Source: Pseudofrankia nepalensis
GTDB lineage: Bacteria; Actinomycetota; Actinomycetes; Frankiales; Frankiaceae
NCBI RefSeq assembly: GCF_016786305.1
Contig: NZ_JADWYV010000015.1
DNA: 64,000 nt
Direction: 5' to 3' (one strand)
Positions 42,222-52,034 of this stretch are shown in pieces; position 1 is the first letter of the stretch, and the number at the start of each line of letters is the position of its first letter. A program made the translations under genes and the position numbers. The notes beneath the pieces were generated by a model that saw nothing but the letters and a program-made list of their open reading frames with translations, had not been told where the DNA came from and ran no database searches.

Positions 42222-42862
42222 CTGATGATCGCGGGCCGGTCATCCCGCTGCCGAGCGGGCCAGACCACGGGTCCGGCCCGCTCGGCCGGGTCGCGGATGC
42301 GTTCCTGACGGCGCAGCAGGGCACCGACGCGCACCCCGAGATCGTGATGATCTACAACATCCTGGCGGACGCACCCGGCCAGGCCGGCTACGCCGTACTG
42401 CGCCTCGAGGACAAGATGTGGTCCCTCGCGCCGTCGGTGGCCGACACGTTCGACCTGCTCGTCCACCTGGCCACCAACGCCGAGCTATGGGAGCCCACGG
42501 AGGTCTGCCGGTCCGCCCGCCATCGCCCCGACGGCATCGCCATGACCTACCGCGCGCTGATGGTCGACACCTCGACTGACGCGGGCCGCGCCATCTTCGC
42601 CAACCACGAGGAGGGCTACTACCGCCACGGTGACGTCGCGGCCGCGCCCGCCGCCCGCTCCGTCTGCTTCGCCACGGCCGTCGATCGCGCCGGAGGGTCC
42701 GCGAGCCTGGTGAGGCTCGACGCTGGCGGACCGGTCGAGGACCTGCGCGGCGCGTTCGGCCTCCCCAAGGCCACACGGCTCAAGTCGACGGGCGTGACGG
42801 ACACCGGCCTGGTCGACCTGCTCGCCGCGATGCACGCCCGATGGCGGCGGCTCCTGACCTAA
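42218..42862 (+). CDS. Hypothetical protein
   Basis: A 214-aa soluble protein of unknown family. It has a central helical/beta core (EIVMIYNILADAPGQAGYAV, MWSLAPSVADTFDLLVHLAT) and a C-terminal segment with RLDAGGPVEDLRGAFGLP. The GTG at 42218 is behind GAGGAGG and overlaps the leader ORF stop, which supports this start. Codon usage is that of the host. It is read alone after a tuf terminator. No membrane segments or known motifs are seen, so I assign no function. Confidence 0.6.
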   Translation: MTDDRGPVIPLPSGPDHGSGPLGRVADAFLTAQQGTDAHPEIVMIYNILADAPGQAGYAVLRLEDKMWSLAPSVADTFDLLVHLATNAELWEPTEVCRSARHRPDGIAMTYRALMVDTSTDAGRAIFANHEEGYYRHGDVAAAPAARSVCFATAVDRAGGSASLVRLDAGGPVEDLRGAFGLPKATRLKSTGVTDTGLVDLLAAMHARWRRLLT

Positions 42863-43266
42863 TGGGAGCGCTCGCCTGGCAACGGTCCGCTCACCTGGCA
42901 GCGGTCCGCGGCGACCGTCCCGTGGACGACGCCGCCCGTCGCCCTCCGCGTGCGCGGGGGTCAGCCGGGTCGGGCCACCGGCGCGACTGGGCACACCGAG
43001 GCGGACGCCGAGCGGCGCGACATCACACGAAGCCGAGGCCCTGAACGAGCAGGGCTTCTACGGTGCCGGCGAGCCGAGCACCCCCGAAACCGTGCCCACC
43101 AGTTTCCGCCGGTGGTGCGAGGACGTGTTCAGGCCGGCCGTCCTGGGATAGGACGTTCCGTGACGGGCGGGGCCGCGCGGCCGGTCGTGAGGCCGGCCGG
43201 CCGCGGGCTGGTGGCGCGTGCTCCGCGTGGACGACGGCCCCAGCCCGTCGGACGTGAAGAGAGACC
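42863..43266 (+). pseudogene. Gene-poor stretch with a C-terminal remnant of an NmrA-like oxidoreductase
   Basis: Most of this 404-bp stretch is not coding. At 43020-43151 the plus strand reads HEAEALNEQGFYGAGEP, then STPETVPTSFRRWCEDVFRP and a stop, which resembles the C-terminus of NmrA/SDR-type NAD(P)-binding proteins. The Rossmann part is missing. Confidence 0.45.
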
Positions 43267-43881
43267 ATGGGCTTCTACGACGACCGGGTGCTGCCCCGGC
43301 TCATTGACGTCGTCCTCGGCCGGCCCGTGGAGGGCGTGCGGGCGCGGGTCGCCGCCAACCTGTCCGGGGAGGTTCTGGAAATCGGGTTCGGCTCGGGCCG
43401 CAACGTGCCCCACCTCCCGCCGGCGGTCGACCGCCTGATGGCGGTGGAGCCCGCGGCCGTGGGCCGCGGACTGGCCGCCAAGCGCATTGCCGAGGCGGCG
43501 GTACCCGTCGATTTCGTCGGTGACGACGGACAACGGCTCGCCCTGCCTGACGAATCCGTCGACAATGTGCTGGTCACCTGGACGCTGTGCACCATCCCCG
43601 ACGTGGCGCGGGCACTGGCGGAGGTACGCCGGGTACTGCGGCCCGGCGGCAGCCTGCATTTCGTCGAGCACGGCCGTTCGCCCAACCCCCGCGTCGCCCG
43701 GCGGCAGGACAGGCTCGACCCGTACTGGGGAAAGATCGCCGGTGGCTGCCATCTCAACCGGCCCATCGCCGAGCTCGTCGAGAGGTCCGGCCTCACCCTG
43801 GCGACCGTCACGACCTACCGGCTGGGCTGGCCGGAGCTGACGACCTTCGCCTACGAGGGCGTCGCGTCGAAACGGGCGTAA
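43267..43881 (+). CDS. Class I SAM-dependent methyltransferase
   Basis: A 204-aa methyltransferase. Motif I VLEIGFGSGRNVPHL lies near residue 36, an acidic residue after strand 2 (VEPAAVGRGLA), motif II FVGDDGQRLALPDES near 80, and VRRVLRPGGSLHFVEHGRSP near 125, as in UbiE/YafE-type enzymes. The small C-terminal cap (GGCHLNRPIAELVERSGLTL) is typical of methyltransferases for small hydrophobic acceptors. The substrate is unknown. ATG at 43267 follows GAAGAGAGACC. Confidence 0.88.
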   Translation: MGFYDDRVLPRLIDVVLGRPVEGVRARVAANLSGEVLEIGFGSGRNVPHLPPAVDRLMAVEPAAVGRGLAAKRIAEAAVPVDFVGDDGQRLALPDESVDNVLVTWTLCTIPDVARALAEVRRVLRPGGSLHFVEHGRSPNPRVARRQDRLDPYWGKIAGGCHLNRPIAELVERSGLTLATVTTYRLGWPELTTFAYEGVASKRA

Positions 43882-44071
43882 GCAGGTCTGATCGCCGGTG
43901 AACCCGGCCGGCGGGCCGTACCGACGCTCACCGGATCAGTGTTCCCGGTGACAGGAAAAGGCGGGCGGGCGCCCGCGGCGGACAGACTCGACATCGTGGC
44001 GGCACGGAACGTAGTGGATCTTACGGATGCCGATCGTCGTATGTCTGCCCGGACCAGCCGGCGGCGTGTGC

Positions 44072-45061
44072 ATGGGTAGCGGCGCGGCTCCGGTCCTGCT
44101 CACGGCGACGCGGTCGGGGACTGTCGAGTCCTGGCATCGTGGCTCGCTCGTCCTTCTCGGCGCCGACGGCGCGGTCGAGGTCGCTCTCGGCACCCCGGAC
44201 CGGCCCGTCTTCGCCCGCTCCTGCCTCAAACCGCTGCAGGTGGCCGCCATGGTCGACGCCGGCTACCCGGGACGACACGAGCAGTTGGCCCTCGCGGCCG
44301 CCAGTCATGACGGCGAACCCGTGCACCGCCAGACGGTCCGAGCGATCCTCGCCGCGGCGGGCCTGGACGAGGAGGCGCTACGCTGCCCGCCGGCCTGGCC
44401 CGGCGACGAGGAGGCACGTCTCCAGTGGGTCAGGCAGGGCGGCGAGCCGGCGAGGATCTGCCACAACTGCTCCGGCAAGCACGCCGCGATGCTCGCGACG
44501 GGCCGCGCGGCCGGGTGGGACACGAGCACCTACCTACTGCCGGCGCATCCGCTGCAGGTTCTCATCCGGGAGACGGTCGCGCGGTACGCCGGGGAGCCGG
44601 TCGCCGCGACCGCGGTCGACGGTTGCGGCGCTCCCGCGCACGCGATCAGCCTGGTCGGGCTGGCGCGGTCCTTCGCCGCGCTGAGCCGGGCGGCGGACGG
44701 ACCAGCCAGGCTCGTGACGTCGGCGATGCAGGACCATCCCCGTCATATCGGGGGAACCCGGCGGTCGATCACGCACCTCGTCGCCGACGTGCCGGGTCTG
44801 CTGGCCAAGGACGGCGCCGAGGCGGTGATCGCCGCCTCGCTGCCCGACGGGCGCTCGTTCGCGGCCAAGCTCGACGACGGCGCGGCGCGCGGGCTGGCGC
44901 CGCTGCTCGCCGCCGCGCTGAGCTACTGGGGTTTCGGGGCCAGGCCGTCCGTGCGACGGTGGCGCGCCGTCCCGGTCACCGGCGGCGGCGAGCAGGTCGG
45001 CGAGCTCGGCTGGTCGGCGGACCTGCGCGCCAGGGTCGGGCCCCGCGCCTCCCGCGGGTAG
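44072..45061 (+). CDS. L-asparaginase II-type (PF06089-like)
   Basis: A 329-aa protein of the actinobacterial/rhizobial asparaginase II family: an early TRSGTVESWHRGSLVLLGAD, FARSCLKPLQVAAMV, LALAAASHDGEPVH, then the conserved ICHNCSGKHAAMLATGR and VDGCGAPAHAISL. The family hydrolyses asparagine to aspartate and ammonia. Homologues begin close to the ATG at 44072; an earlier in-frame ATG at 44027 gives a non-conserved 15-residue extension. It has no operon partner on the same strand. Confidence 0.88.
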   Translation: MGSGAAPVLLTATRSGTVESWHRGSLVLLGADGAVEVALGTPDRPVFARSCLKPLQVAAMVDAGYPGRHEQLALAAASHDGEPVHRQTVRAILAAAGLDEEALRCPPAWPGDEEARLQWVRQGGEPARICHNCSGKHAAMLATGRAAGWDTSTYLLPAHPLQVLIRETVARYAGEPVAATAVDGCGAPAHAISLVGLARSFAALSRAADGPARLVTSAMQDHPRHIGGTRRSITHLVADVPGLLAKDGAEAVIAASLPDGRSFAAKLDDGAARGLAPLLAAALSYWGFGARPSVRRWRAVPVTGGGEQVGELGWSADLRARVGPRASRG

Positions 45062-45173
45062 CCATCACGGTCATCGGAGACCCTGCCACGGCCCCGCCGT
45101 CCTCGACTCGGCGCGCCTCCGAGCGCGCGCGGGTCGGGTGACGGCGCGGGCGGGGTGACGGCGCCTTGGGCCG

Positions 45174-45551
45174 TCACACCGAGCTGACGTGTGCCGCCAG
45201 CAGCCGCCAGCCGTGCTCGTCGGTGTGCACCCAGGTCCGCGTATAGCGGACCCGCGCGGTGAAGGCCGAACCCTTCAGGACCCCGGCCAGGGTGCCCAGG
45301 AACCAGGTGACGCCCAGGCGTCCCTCGACCAGGACGGCGAGTTCCTCCTCGCTGACCTCGGTGAGGGCCTGCGCACCGGAACGCTGGATCTCGAGGTCGT
45401 CCTGCTTCGAGTAGAGGAGGCCGTCGGGACCGGTGAACACCAGCCGGTCGTCGAGCAACCGTTCCAGTTCGTCCGCGTCAGCCGCGAGCTGCGCGGCCTG
45501 CAGCCGACGCTCGGCCTCTCGCAGCTCGTCCGCGCGGCCGTCCTCCGCCAT
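45174..45551 (-). CDS. NTF2-like (DUF4440/SnoaL-like) protein
   Basis: A 125-aa protein with the alpha-plus-beta barrel pattern of the NTF2-like superfamily: helix (ELREAERRLQAAQLAADADE), LERLLDDRLVFTGPDGLLYS, KQDDLEIQRSG and strands ending TRTWVHTDEHGWRLLAAHVS. Such proteins bind small ligands or act as simple isomerases; no catalytic residues can be pinned down here. The ATG at 45551 begins the similarity; the open frame extends 28 residues upstream. Confidence 0.78.
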   Translation of the reverse strand: MAEDGRADELREAERRLQAAQLAADADELERLLDDRLVFTGPDGLLYSKQDDLEIQRSGAQALTEVSEEELAVLVEGRLGVTWFLGTLAGVLKGSAFTARVRYTRTWVHTDEHGWRLLAAHVSSV

Positions 45552-45920
45552 GGCCCAGCCTCCATCCTCCCGTCGCGACCGCCTGACGATATGCGCGGCC
45601 TGATCGAGGGCCGAACGCGCTTCACCCACCCGCAACAGGCAGTAACGAAGCCAATCGCTGGCGTGTAGTTCCCGCGGATTCGCCGAATTCCGTCAGAAGC
45701 GGGAAAGCCGCGGCGACTGGTGCCTGACTCTCGTCACTGCCAGGAGTCCGCTGTCACGGCTCCTCTGTCACGACTCACCGGCCCGGCCTGGACCCGCCGG
45801 CGGACCCGCGTGGCGCGCCGCCCGCGCGCAATCGCCCCGATGCGTACCGCCTGTGCGGGTTGAGCGCGGTTGGCGCCCGATACAGGTAGCGTAGTGCGAC
45901 AAGTCACCAAGGAGTGCGCG
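45552..45920. other. Divergent intergenic region
   Basis: 369 bp without a gene on either strand. It must hold the promoters for the NTF2-like gene (minus) and the DUF4062 STAND gene (plus). No clear inverted repeat or consensus box was found. Confidence 0.4.
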
Positions 45921-48900
45921 ATGGATCTCTTCGGGGGAGATCAAGGTGCGGCGGGTGGCTCCGGGCCGAAGCCGCCGTGGCGAATCTTCATCAGCCACAC
46001 CAGCGAACTTACCCAGCACCCCGCGCGGCTGCCGTTCCTCGCGGCCGCGAAACGAGCGATCGTGGATTCGGGGCACGTCCCGGTCGACATGTCCGGTTTC
46101 GAGTCAGAGGACGTCGACCCGGCCGAGATGTGCCGGCGTCGGGTCGGTGACTGCGACATCTACCTGGGCCTCATCGGCTTCCGGTACGGCTCCCCCGTGC
46201 GCGGGCGCGACGACGTCTCCTATACGGAGCTGGAGTTCGACACCGCGACCGGGCTCGGCCGGGAACGCCTGGTGTTCCTTCTCGACGCCAAGCGCACCCT
46301 GGGCACCCATGAGTGGCTCGCCGACGTGCGGTACGGCGCCCGCCAGATCGCCTTCCGCACCCGGATCATGGACGAGGCGAACCTGGTCGTGACGTTGGTC
46401 GGGTCTCCCGAGGAGCTCGAAACCAAGATCACCCGGGCGCTCGTGAGCCTGCAGGAGCGCCGGGCGCGGGCCGAGCGCCAGGCGGCGGCCGTCCTGCCTC
46501 GCCCTCCCGCCCCGCCGCCGCGGTCACGCCCGGCGGTCGAGCACGTCGTGGACCGGCCCGAGCTCACCGGGCGGCTGATCACGGCGCTCACCTCGGACGA
46601 CCCGGCGCCCGTGGCGGTACGCGGCGGCGGGGGGTTCGGGAAGTCGACGCTGGCCGCGGTGATCGCCGACCGGCCCGAGATCCTGGCCCGGTTTCCCGAC
46701 GGGCACCTCTGGATCGACATCGGTCCCGACCTCGCCGGCGCCCGGCTCGCCGCGAAGATCAACGAATGCGCGACCGCGCTCGGGGCGGTCGGGCCCGGGC
46801 CGGCGGATCCCCAGCAGGCCGGCGCGCGCCTCGGTGACCTGCTCGGCGAGCGCCGGATCCTGCTGATCATCGACGACGTGTGGCGCGCGGAGCAGCTACG
46901 GCCGTTCCGGGAGGGCGGGCGGCACTGCCGCCGGCTGGTCACCACCCGGGATCGGGCCCTCCTGCCGATGGACTGCGTGCTGGTCGACGTCGACGTCATG
47001 GCGCCCGAGCAGGCGGCGCGGCTGCTCACCGACGCGGTACCGGAACTCGACGACGACCGCGCGGGGCCGCTGGCCCGGCGCTGCGGCTACTGGCCGGTGC
47101 TGCTGCGGCTGGTCGCCGGGCACCTGCACGGCATGCTGCTCGACGGCCGACCGCTCGCCGGGGCGCTCACCGAGGTCACCGAGGGCCTCGACGAGGAGGG
47201 CCTCGCGGCCTTCGACGACAGCACCCGCCGGGAGCGGGCGGTCGCGGCGACCGTCGAGGCGAGCCTGCGCCTGCTCGGCGAGATGGACGCGTTCGGGGAC
47301 GGGGCGCTCGAACGCTTCGTGGACCTGGCCGCGTTCCCGAGGGGCGCGACGATCCCGCGGGATCTGCTGGGTGTGCTCTGGCGGCACACCGCCGGGTGGG
47401 GCCGGCTGCAGACCAGCCGGTTCTGCCTGCGGCTGACCGAGTTGTCGCTGGTCCTGGCCGTGCCGGGCGAGGACGGCGGGCTGCGACTGCACGACGTCAT
47501 GCACGAGTACCTCCAGGGGCGGCTCGGCGCGCGGCTGCCCGAGGTGCACGCCCGGCTGCTCGCCGCGCGTGCCCGCGACCTGCCCGCCGAGGAAGGGCAG
47601 CCGGCATGGTGGCGGTTGCCGGAAAAGGAGCGGTACCTCTGGGAGCACCTGGCCGTGCACCTGGCCGAGGCCGGGGAGCACGACAGGCTCGCCGCGCTGG
47701 TCCAGGACCTGCGCTGGGTGGCCGCCAAGATCCGGACGGTGGGGCCCGCCAGCGTGGAGGCCGACCTGGCCCTGCTCGGCGCGCACCCGGTGGCGCTCGC
47801 GCTGGCCCGGCTCGTCCGGCAGACGGCGAACCTGCGGGACACCGGCGACCAGCCACAGGCCGTCGTCGCGACGCTCGCCGCCTACGCCGCCGGCATCGAG
47901 GTGCTCGCGCCGGCCGCGCGGCGCACGCTGCGCCGCCTGCCCGGCCCGGCGCTGCGGCCGGTCGTGCCGCCGTTGCCCGACCAGCCCGACCCGGCGCTGC
48001 TGCGGACCCTGACCGGGCCGATCGGCCACATCACCGGGCTGGCGGTGGCCGAGGACGAGTCGTGGCTCGCCGTGGGCGGAGGCGCGGACGCCGGCGACGG
48101 GGAGGGCACCGTGGTGATCTGGCACCTCCCCAACGGGGGAGACCGGGTCCTGAGGGCCGGCCACAGCGGTCCCGTCTCGGCGCTGGCCGCCTCCCGGGAC
48201 GGGTCGTGGCTGGCGTCGGCCGACCGGGACGGGACGGTGCGGATCTGGGACGTCGAGACCGGCCGGCCGCGGCACACGCTGACCGGGCACAGCGGTCGGG
48301 TCGCGCAGCTGGTGGCCGGGCCGGACGGGTCATGGCTGGCCTCCGGGGGCGCGGGCGACGGCACCGTGCGCATCTGGGGCACGAAGGACGGCGCGGTCCG
48401 GCAGGTGCTGACCGGGACCGGTGCCTGGGTCTCCGCGATGGTGGTCGGGCCGGATGGCCGGTGGCTCGCCGTCGGCGCCGGCGACGGCTCGCTGCGGGTG
48501 TGGGACCTGGCCACCGGTGTGTGCGCCGCGTCGATGCAGGCGCATGCCGGCTGGGTGTCGGCGCTGGCGGTCGAGCCGGGCGGGTCCTGGCTCGCGTCCG
48601 GCGGCGGCGACGGCACCGTCCGGCTGTGGGATCCGGCCGCCCTGCTCGCGCAGGGATCCGGCCCGCCGCCGCCACCGCCGCCGCTGCCGGCGCGGCCCAG
48701 CGGCGCCGGCGGTCCCGCCGGCCCGGTGACGCTCGTCGCGGCCCCGGACGGCTCCTGGCTGGCCTCCGGCGGCGGCGACGGCCGGGTGCGGCTGTGGGAT
48801 CCGGTCCGCGGGGTCGAGCGGCGGGTGCTCGCCGGGCACGCCGGCGACGTGACCGCGCTCGTCGTCGCGCCCGGCGGGTCGTGGCTGGCGTCCGCCGCCG

Positions 48901-50078
48901 GGGACGGGACGATCCAGGTCGCCGACCCGCGGGCCGTGAGCAACCGCGTGCTGGTGCCCGGGCACGCGCGGCCCGCGCACGCGCTGGTCGCCGCGCCGAG
49001 CGGGTCGTGGCTCGCGTCCGCCGGGGGCGACGGAACGGTACGGATGTGGGACCCGGCCGCGGTCGGCGCGGAACGGGCCGAGCCGGTGGGCCGGATCCGC
49101 GGCGTGAGCGCGCTCGAGGCGGCCGGTCCCGACGGCTGGCTGGCGGTCGGCGCGGGCGACGGGGTGCTGCGGCTGTGGGACGCCGGCGCCGGCGAGGAAC
49201 GCGCGGCGCTCACCGGGCACCCGACCTCCGTGCGAGCGCTGGCCGCTCCGCCCGGTGGGCAGTGGCTCGCCTCGCTCGACGACGACAACGTGGCGCGGCT
49301 GTGGAGGCCGCGCGAGGGCACGCACACCGTGCTCGCGTCGGCCGGGCGGGCGGCGCCGGTCTCGGCGCTGCTCGCGGACCCGCGCGGATCGTGGCTGGCC
49401 ACCGGTGGGCCGGACGCGGTGGTCCGGCTGTGGGACCCGGCCTCCGGCGCGCAACGCGCCGTGCTCACCGGACACGGCCAGGGGGTGCTGGCGCTGGCCG
49501 CGCCCGCCGACGGGTCGTGGCTCGCCTCGGCCGGCGGGGACGCGACCGTCCGCGTGTGGGACCCGGCGGGCGGGCCGGGTTCGGCACCGCTGCACGTCTT
49601 CGACGGCCACACCAGCCGGGTGCCGTGGCTCGCGGCGGCGCCGGACGGGTCCTGGCTCGCCTCGGCCGGCATCGACGGGACCATCCGGATCTGGGACGTC
49701 GCCGCGGGGGCCTGGCGCCTCGTCCTCGGCGGCGACCTTCACGACGTCTGGGCGCTGGCCGCGGCGCCGGACGGGTCCTGGCTCGCCTCGGGCGGGGCGG
49801 ACGCCTGTGTGCGGATCTGGGACCCAGCCGGCGGAGTGGAACGGCATGTGCTGTCCGGGCACCGCGACGGCGTCGTCGCGCTCGCGGTCTCCCCTGACGG
49901 CGCCTGGATCGCGTCGGTGAGCAGCCGGGACCGCACCGCCCGGATCTGGTCCCCGGACGGGGCGGCTGCGACCATGATCCGGCTGGACGGGGCGCTGCAC
50001 TGCTGCCGGTGGACCGGCCCCACCCGGCTGGCCGTCGGCGGCGCCCGCGGGCTGTACCTGTTCGACCTGGCGGGCTGA
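45921..50078 (+). CDS. DUF4062 - NB-ARC - WD40 STAND protein
   Basis: A 1385-aa protein with Apaf-1-like architecture. Residues 15-105 are DUF4062 (RIFISHTSELTQHPARLPFL, DIYLGLIGFRYGS, SYTELEFDTA), a domain found at the N-terminus of STAND signalling proteins. The NB-ARC domain has P-loop GGGGFGKST near 235, ILLIIDDVW (Walker B) near 315 and RLVTTRD. After a helical winged-helix region come about 15 WD40 blades from residue 700 to the end, each of type DGSWLASGGGDGTVRLWDP, enough for two propellers. Such proteins oligomerise on ligand sensing by the WD40 part; the effector would be DUF4062 or a partner. The ATG at 45921 follows AAGGAG. Confidence 0.88.
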   Translation: MDLFGGDQGAAGGSGPKPPWRIFISHTSELTQHPARLPFLAAAKRAIVDSGHVPVDMSGFESEDVDPAEMCRRRVGDCDIYLGLIGFRYGSPVRGRDDVSYTELEFDTATGLGRERLVFLLDAKRTLGTHEWLADVRYGARQIAFRTRIMDEANLVVTLVGSPEELETKITRALVSLQERRARAERQAAAVLPRPPAPPPRSRPAVEHVVDRPELTGRLITALTSDDPAPVAVRGGGGFGKSTLAAVIADRPEILARFPDGHLWIDIGPDLAGARLAAKINECATALGAVGPGPADPQQAGARLGDLLGERRILLIIDDVWRAEQLRPFREGGRHCRRLVTTRDRALLPMDCVLVDVDVMAPEQAARLLTDAVPELDDDRAGPLARRCGYWPVLLRLVAGHLHGMLLDGRPLAGALTEVTEGLDEEGLAAFDDSTRRERAVAATVEASLRLLGEMDAFGDGALERFVDLAAFPRGATIPRDLLGVLWRHTAGWGRLQTSRFCLRLTELSLVLAVPGEDGGLRLHDVMHEYLQGRLGARLPEVHARLLAARARDLPAEEGQPAWWRLPEKERYLWEHLAVHLAEAGEHDRLAALVQDLRWVAAKIRTVGPASVEADLALLGAHPVALALARLVRQTANLRDTGDQPQAVVATLAAYAAGIEVLAPAARRTLRRLPGPALRPVVPPLPDQPDPALLRTLTGPIGHITGLAVAEDESWLAVGGGADAGDGEGTVVIWHLPNGGDRVLRAGHSGPVSALAASRDGSWLASADRDGTVRIWDVETGRPRHTLTGHSGRVAQLVAGPDGSWLASGGAGDGTVRIWGTKDGAVRQVLTGTGAWVSAMVVGPDGRWLAVGAGDGSLRVWDLATGVCAASMQAHAGWVSALAVEPGGSWLASGGGDGTVRLWDPAALLAQGSGPPPPPPPLPARPSGAGGPAGPVTLVAAPDGSWLASGGGDGRVRLWDPVRGVERRVLAGHAGDVTALVVAPGGSWLASAAGDGTIQVADPRAVSNRVLVPGHARPAHALVAAPSGSWLASAGGDGTVRMWDPAAVGAERAEPVGRIRGVSALEAAGPDGWLAVGAGDGVLRLWDAGAGEERAALTGHPTSVRALAAPPGGQWLASLDDDNVARLWRPREGTHTVLASAGRAAPVSALLADPRGSWLATGGPDAVVRLWDPASGAQRAVLTGHGQGVLALAAPADGSWLASAGGDATVRVWDPAGGPGSAPLHVFDGHTSRVPWLAAAPDGSWLASAGIDGTIRIWDVAAGAWRLVLGGDLHDVWALAAAPDGSWLASGGADACVRIWDPAGGVERHVLSGHRDGVVALAVSPDGAWIASVSSRDRTARIWSPDGAAATMIRLDGALHCCRWTGPTRLAVGGARGLYLFDLAG

Positions 50079-50160
50079 TCCCGAGGGGAGGGAGACCGGT
50101 CGGTCTCGGGGCGATGCCCGCCGCGGTCGGGCCGACCGCCCGCTACCGCGACGCCGCCCG

Positions 50161-50211
50161 TACTTCGACGGCGCTGGTACTTCGATGGCGCTGGTACTTC
50201 GACGGCGCTAG
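50161..50211. repeat. 17-bp tandem repeat (3 copies) at a convergent gene junction
   Basis: Three copies of tacttcgacggcgctgg with single-base changes, spanning the stop codon (50208-50210) of the minus-strand STAND gene. No stem-loop is obvious. Confidence 0.85.
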
Positions 50212-52034
50212 GGGCGGGGCTGGCCGGTCTCCCCCGGCTCCCGTAGCGCCCGGTCGCGCGCCGCCGCCACGTCGGGCCGCCGCGCCGTCTGGGGTGACAG
50301 CCGCTCGACCATCTCCAGGTCACGCAGCGCCGCCGCGGCCGATCCGCTCTCGGCGTGCAGGATCCCGCGCAGCGCCAGCGCCTCGACGTTGCCGAGCTCG
50401 ACAGCCAGGGCGCTGTTGAGCACGCCGATCGCGGCGTGGCGCAGGCCGGCCCTGGCGAGCGCCAGGGCGTGGTCGGTGCGCAGCTCGATGTCGCCGGGCA
50501 GCCGCGCCGAGGCGGAGGCGAGCTCGTCCACGGCGCCCGCGACCTGTCCCTGCAGCAACAGCAGCCGGCCCAGGGAGGCGAGCGCCCCGCCGCCCGCCGG
50601 CAGGTCCCCGAGCGCGTCGAACGCCGCCGCCGCGGTGCGGTACCGCTCGGCGGCCTCGTCCGGCCGGTTGCGTCCGGCCGAGATGTGCGCGAGCAGCGCC
50701 TCCACCTCCGCGCGGAACCGGCCGTCGCCCGGATCGGTGCTGAAGCGGACCGCCTCGGTGGCGTACTGCTCGGCCAGGGCCAGGTCTCCGTCGGCGAGCG
50801 CGCTCTCGGCGGTGCGCAGCAGCAGCGCGTTGCGGGAATGGGTCGGCTCCTCGTCGACGCCCGACCAGGACCGCGCGCCCGCGCGGATCGGCTCGATGAG
50901 CCGGTCGTGGAGCAGCTCGTACCAGCGGGACCCGGCCCGGTCGTCCGCCCTCAGCAGGAACAGCCGGGCCAGCTCGCGGGGGACCGAGTTCGCCATTCCG
51001 GCGGTCGAGCTGATCCCCTCGTAGACCGTGCTGCGGGTGCCCAGCTCGGTGATGAACTGGGCCTTCACCCATCGCCACAGCTCGGCGGCCGCCAGGCCGT
51101 GCCGCGCGGCCACCTCGGCGATCGCGCGCGAGCAGGCGTTGCCGAGCATGCGGTCGATGTCGGCGTGGTCCTGCAGGTGCTGGAAGGAGATCAGCTCCAC
51201 GTCCTCCGGCAGGGCGTCCCACAGCGCGGCGCAGACCATCTGCAGGTGGCTGGGCTCGACCGTGTCGGTCTCGACGGTGCGGCGCTCCCCGAGCGTGTTG
51301 GTGAACGTGACGGTGCGCAGGTCCTGTACCAGCCGTTCGGCGACGCCCGCGGCGAAGGCGCGGCCGGTGCCGACGAGGGGGCCCGTCACCGCCGCGAGCG
51401 CGGCGTCGGGCCGCAGCGACAGCATCGGATATCGGCAGACGCCCGACGGCACGATGTCCTGCTCGTAGGGCAGCAGGCGGGCGAGGGCGTCCTCACGGAT
51501 CGAGACGAGCAGCCGCAGCCGCGGCACCGCCGCCGTGGCCTCCCGCAGGTCCGCGATGAAGTCCTCCCGGTAGCCGATCCGGTGCGGCAGGTCCGAGAAC
51601 AGCTCCTCGAACTGGTCGATCGCGCCGTAGAGCGGGACCGGGTCGCCGAAGCGGTCCCGCTGGTCCTCCAGGCCGCGCAGGAACGCGGTGATCGTCATGC
51701 CGGTGAGCTGGGCCGGGGACGTCGCCCGGGACCACGTCGACAGCAGCGAGTAGGTGTAGGGGTTCAGGTTCGGCATGCCGGCCGTCGGGAAGGCGGTGCC
51801 CTGCGAGACGCGGCCGAGCGGCAGCACCTCGGCGGCCTCGCCGACGAGCCGGGGCAGGATGCCCGCCCGCAGCAGCGACGTCTTGCCGACGCCGGACTGG
51901 CCGAACAGCACCACCAGCCGGTTCGACTCCCACAGCGCCCGGACGTTCTCGGTCTCCTGCTCGCGGCCGTGGAAGAGATGCCGGTCGTCGGCGTCGTAGG
52001 AACGCAGCCCGAGGTATGGGCGTACCGGCGGCAT
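50208..52034 (-). CDS. STAND NTPase with TPR-like C-terminus (nSTAND1 type)
   Basis: A 608-aa protein. The N-terminal half is an nSTAND1 ATPase: PYLGLRSYDADDRHLFHGRE, P-loop FGQSGVGKTSLLR near residue 45, and LYGAIDQFEELF (Walker B) near 150, followed by RLLVSIREDALARL. The ATPase ends in a helical winged-helix area, then about 200 residues of TPR-like hairpins (LALAEQYATEAVRFSTDPGD, SAAAALRDLEMVERL). The ATG at 52034 shares its A with the stop of the SIR2 gene (TGATG), so the two are translationally coupled and probably act as effector (SIR2) and sensor/ATPase. Confidence 0.85.
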   Translation of the reverse strand: MPPVRPYLGLRSYDADDRHLFHGREQETENVRALWESNRLVVLFGQSGVGKTSLLRAGILPRLVGEAAEVLPLGRVSQGTAFPTAGMPNLNPYTYSLLSTWSRATSPAQLTGMTITAFLRGLEDQRDRFGDPVPLYGAIDQFEELFSDLPHRIGYREDFIADLREATAAVPRLRLLVSIREDALARLLPYEQDIVPSGVCRYPMLSLRPDAALAAVTGPLVGTGRAFAAGVAERLVQDLRTVTFTNTLGERRTVETDTVEPSHLQMVCAALWDALPEDVELISFQHLQDHADIDRMLGNACSRAIAEVAARHGLAAAELWRWVKAQFITELGTRSTVYEGISSTAGMANSVPRELARLFLLRADDRAGSRWYELLHDRLIEPIRAGARSWSGVDEEPTHSRNALLLRTAESALADGDLALAEQYATEAVRFSTDPGDGRFRAEVEALLAHISAGRNRPDEAAERYRTAAAAFDALGDLPAGGGALASLGRLLLLQGQVAGAVDELASASARLPGDIELRTDHALALARAGLRHAAIGVLNSALAVELGNVEALALRGILHAESGSAAAALRDLEMVERLSPQTARRPDVAAARDRALREPGETGQPRP

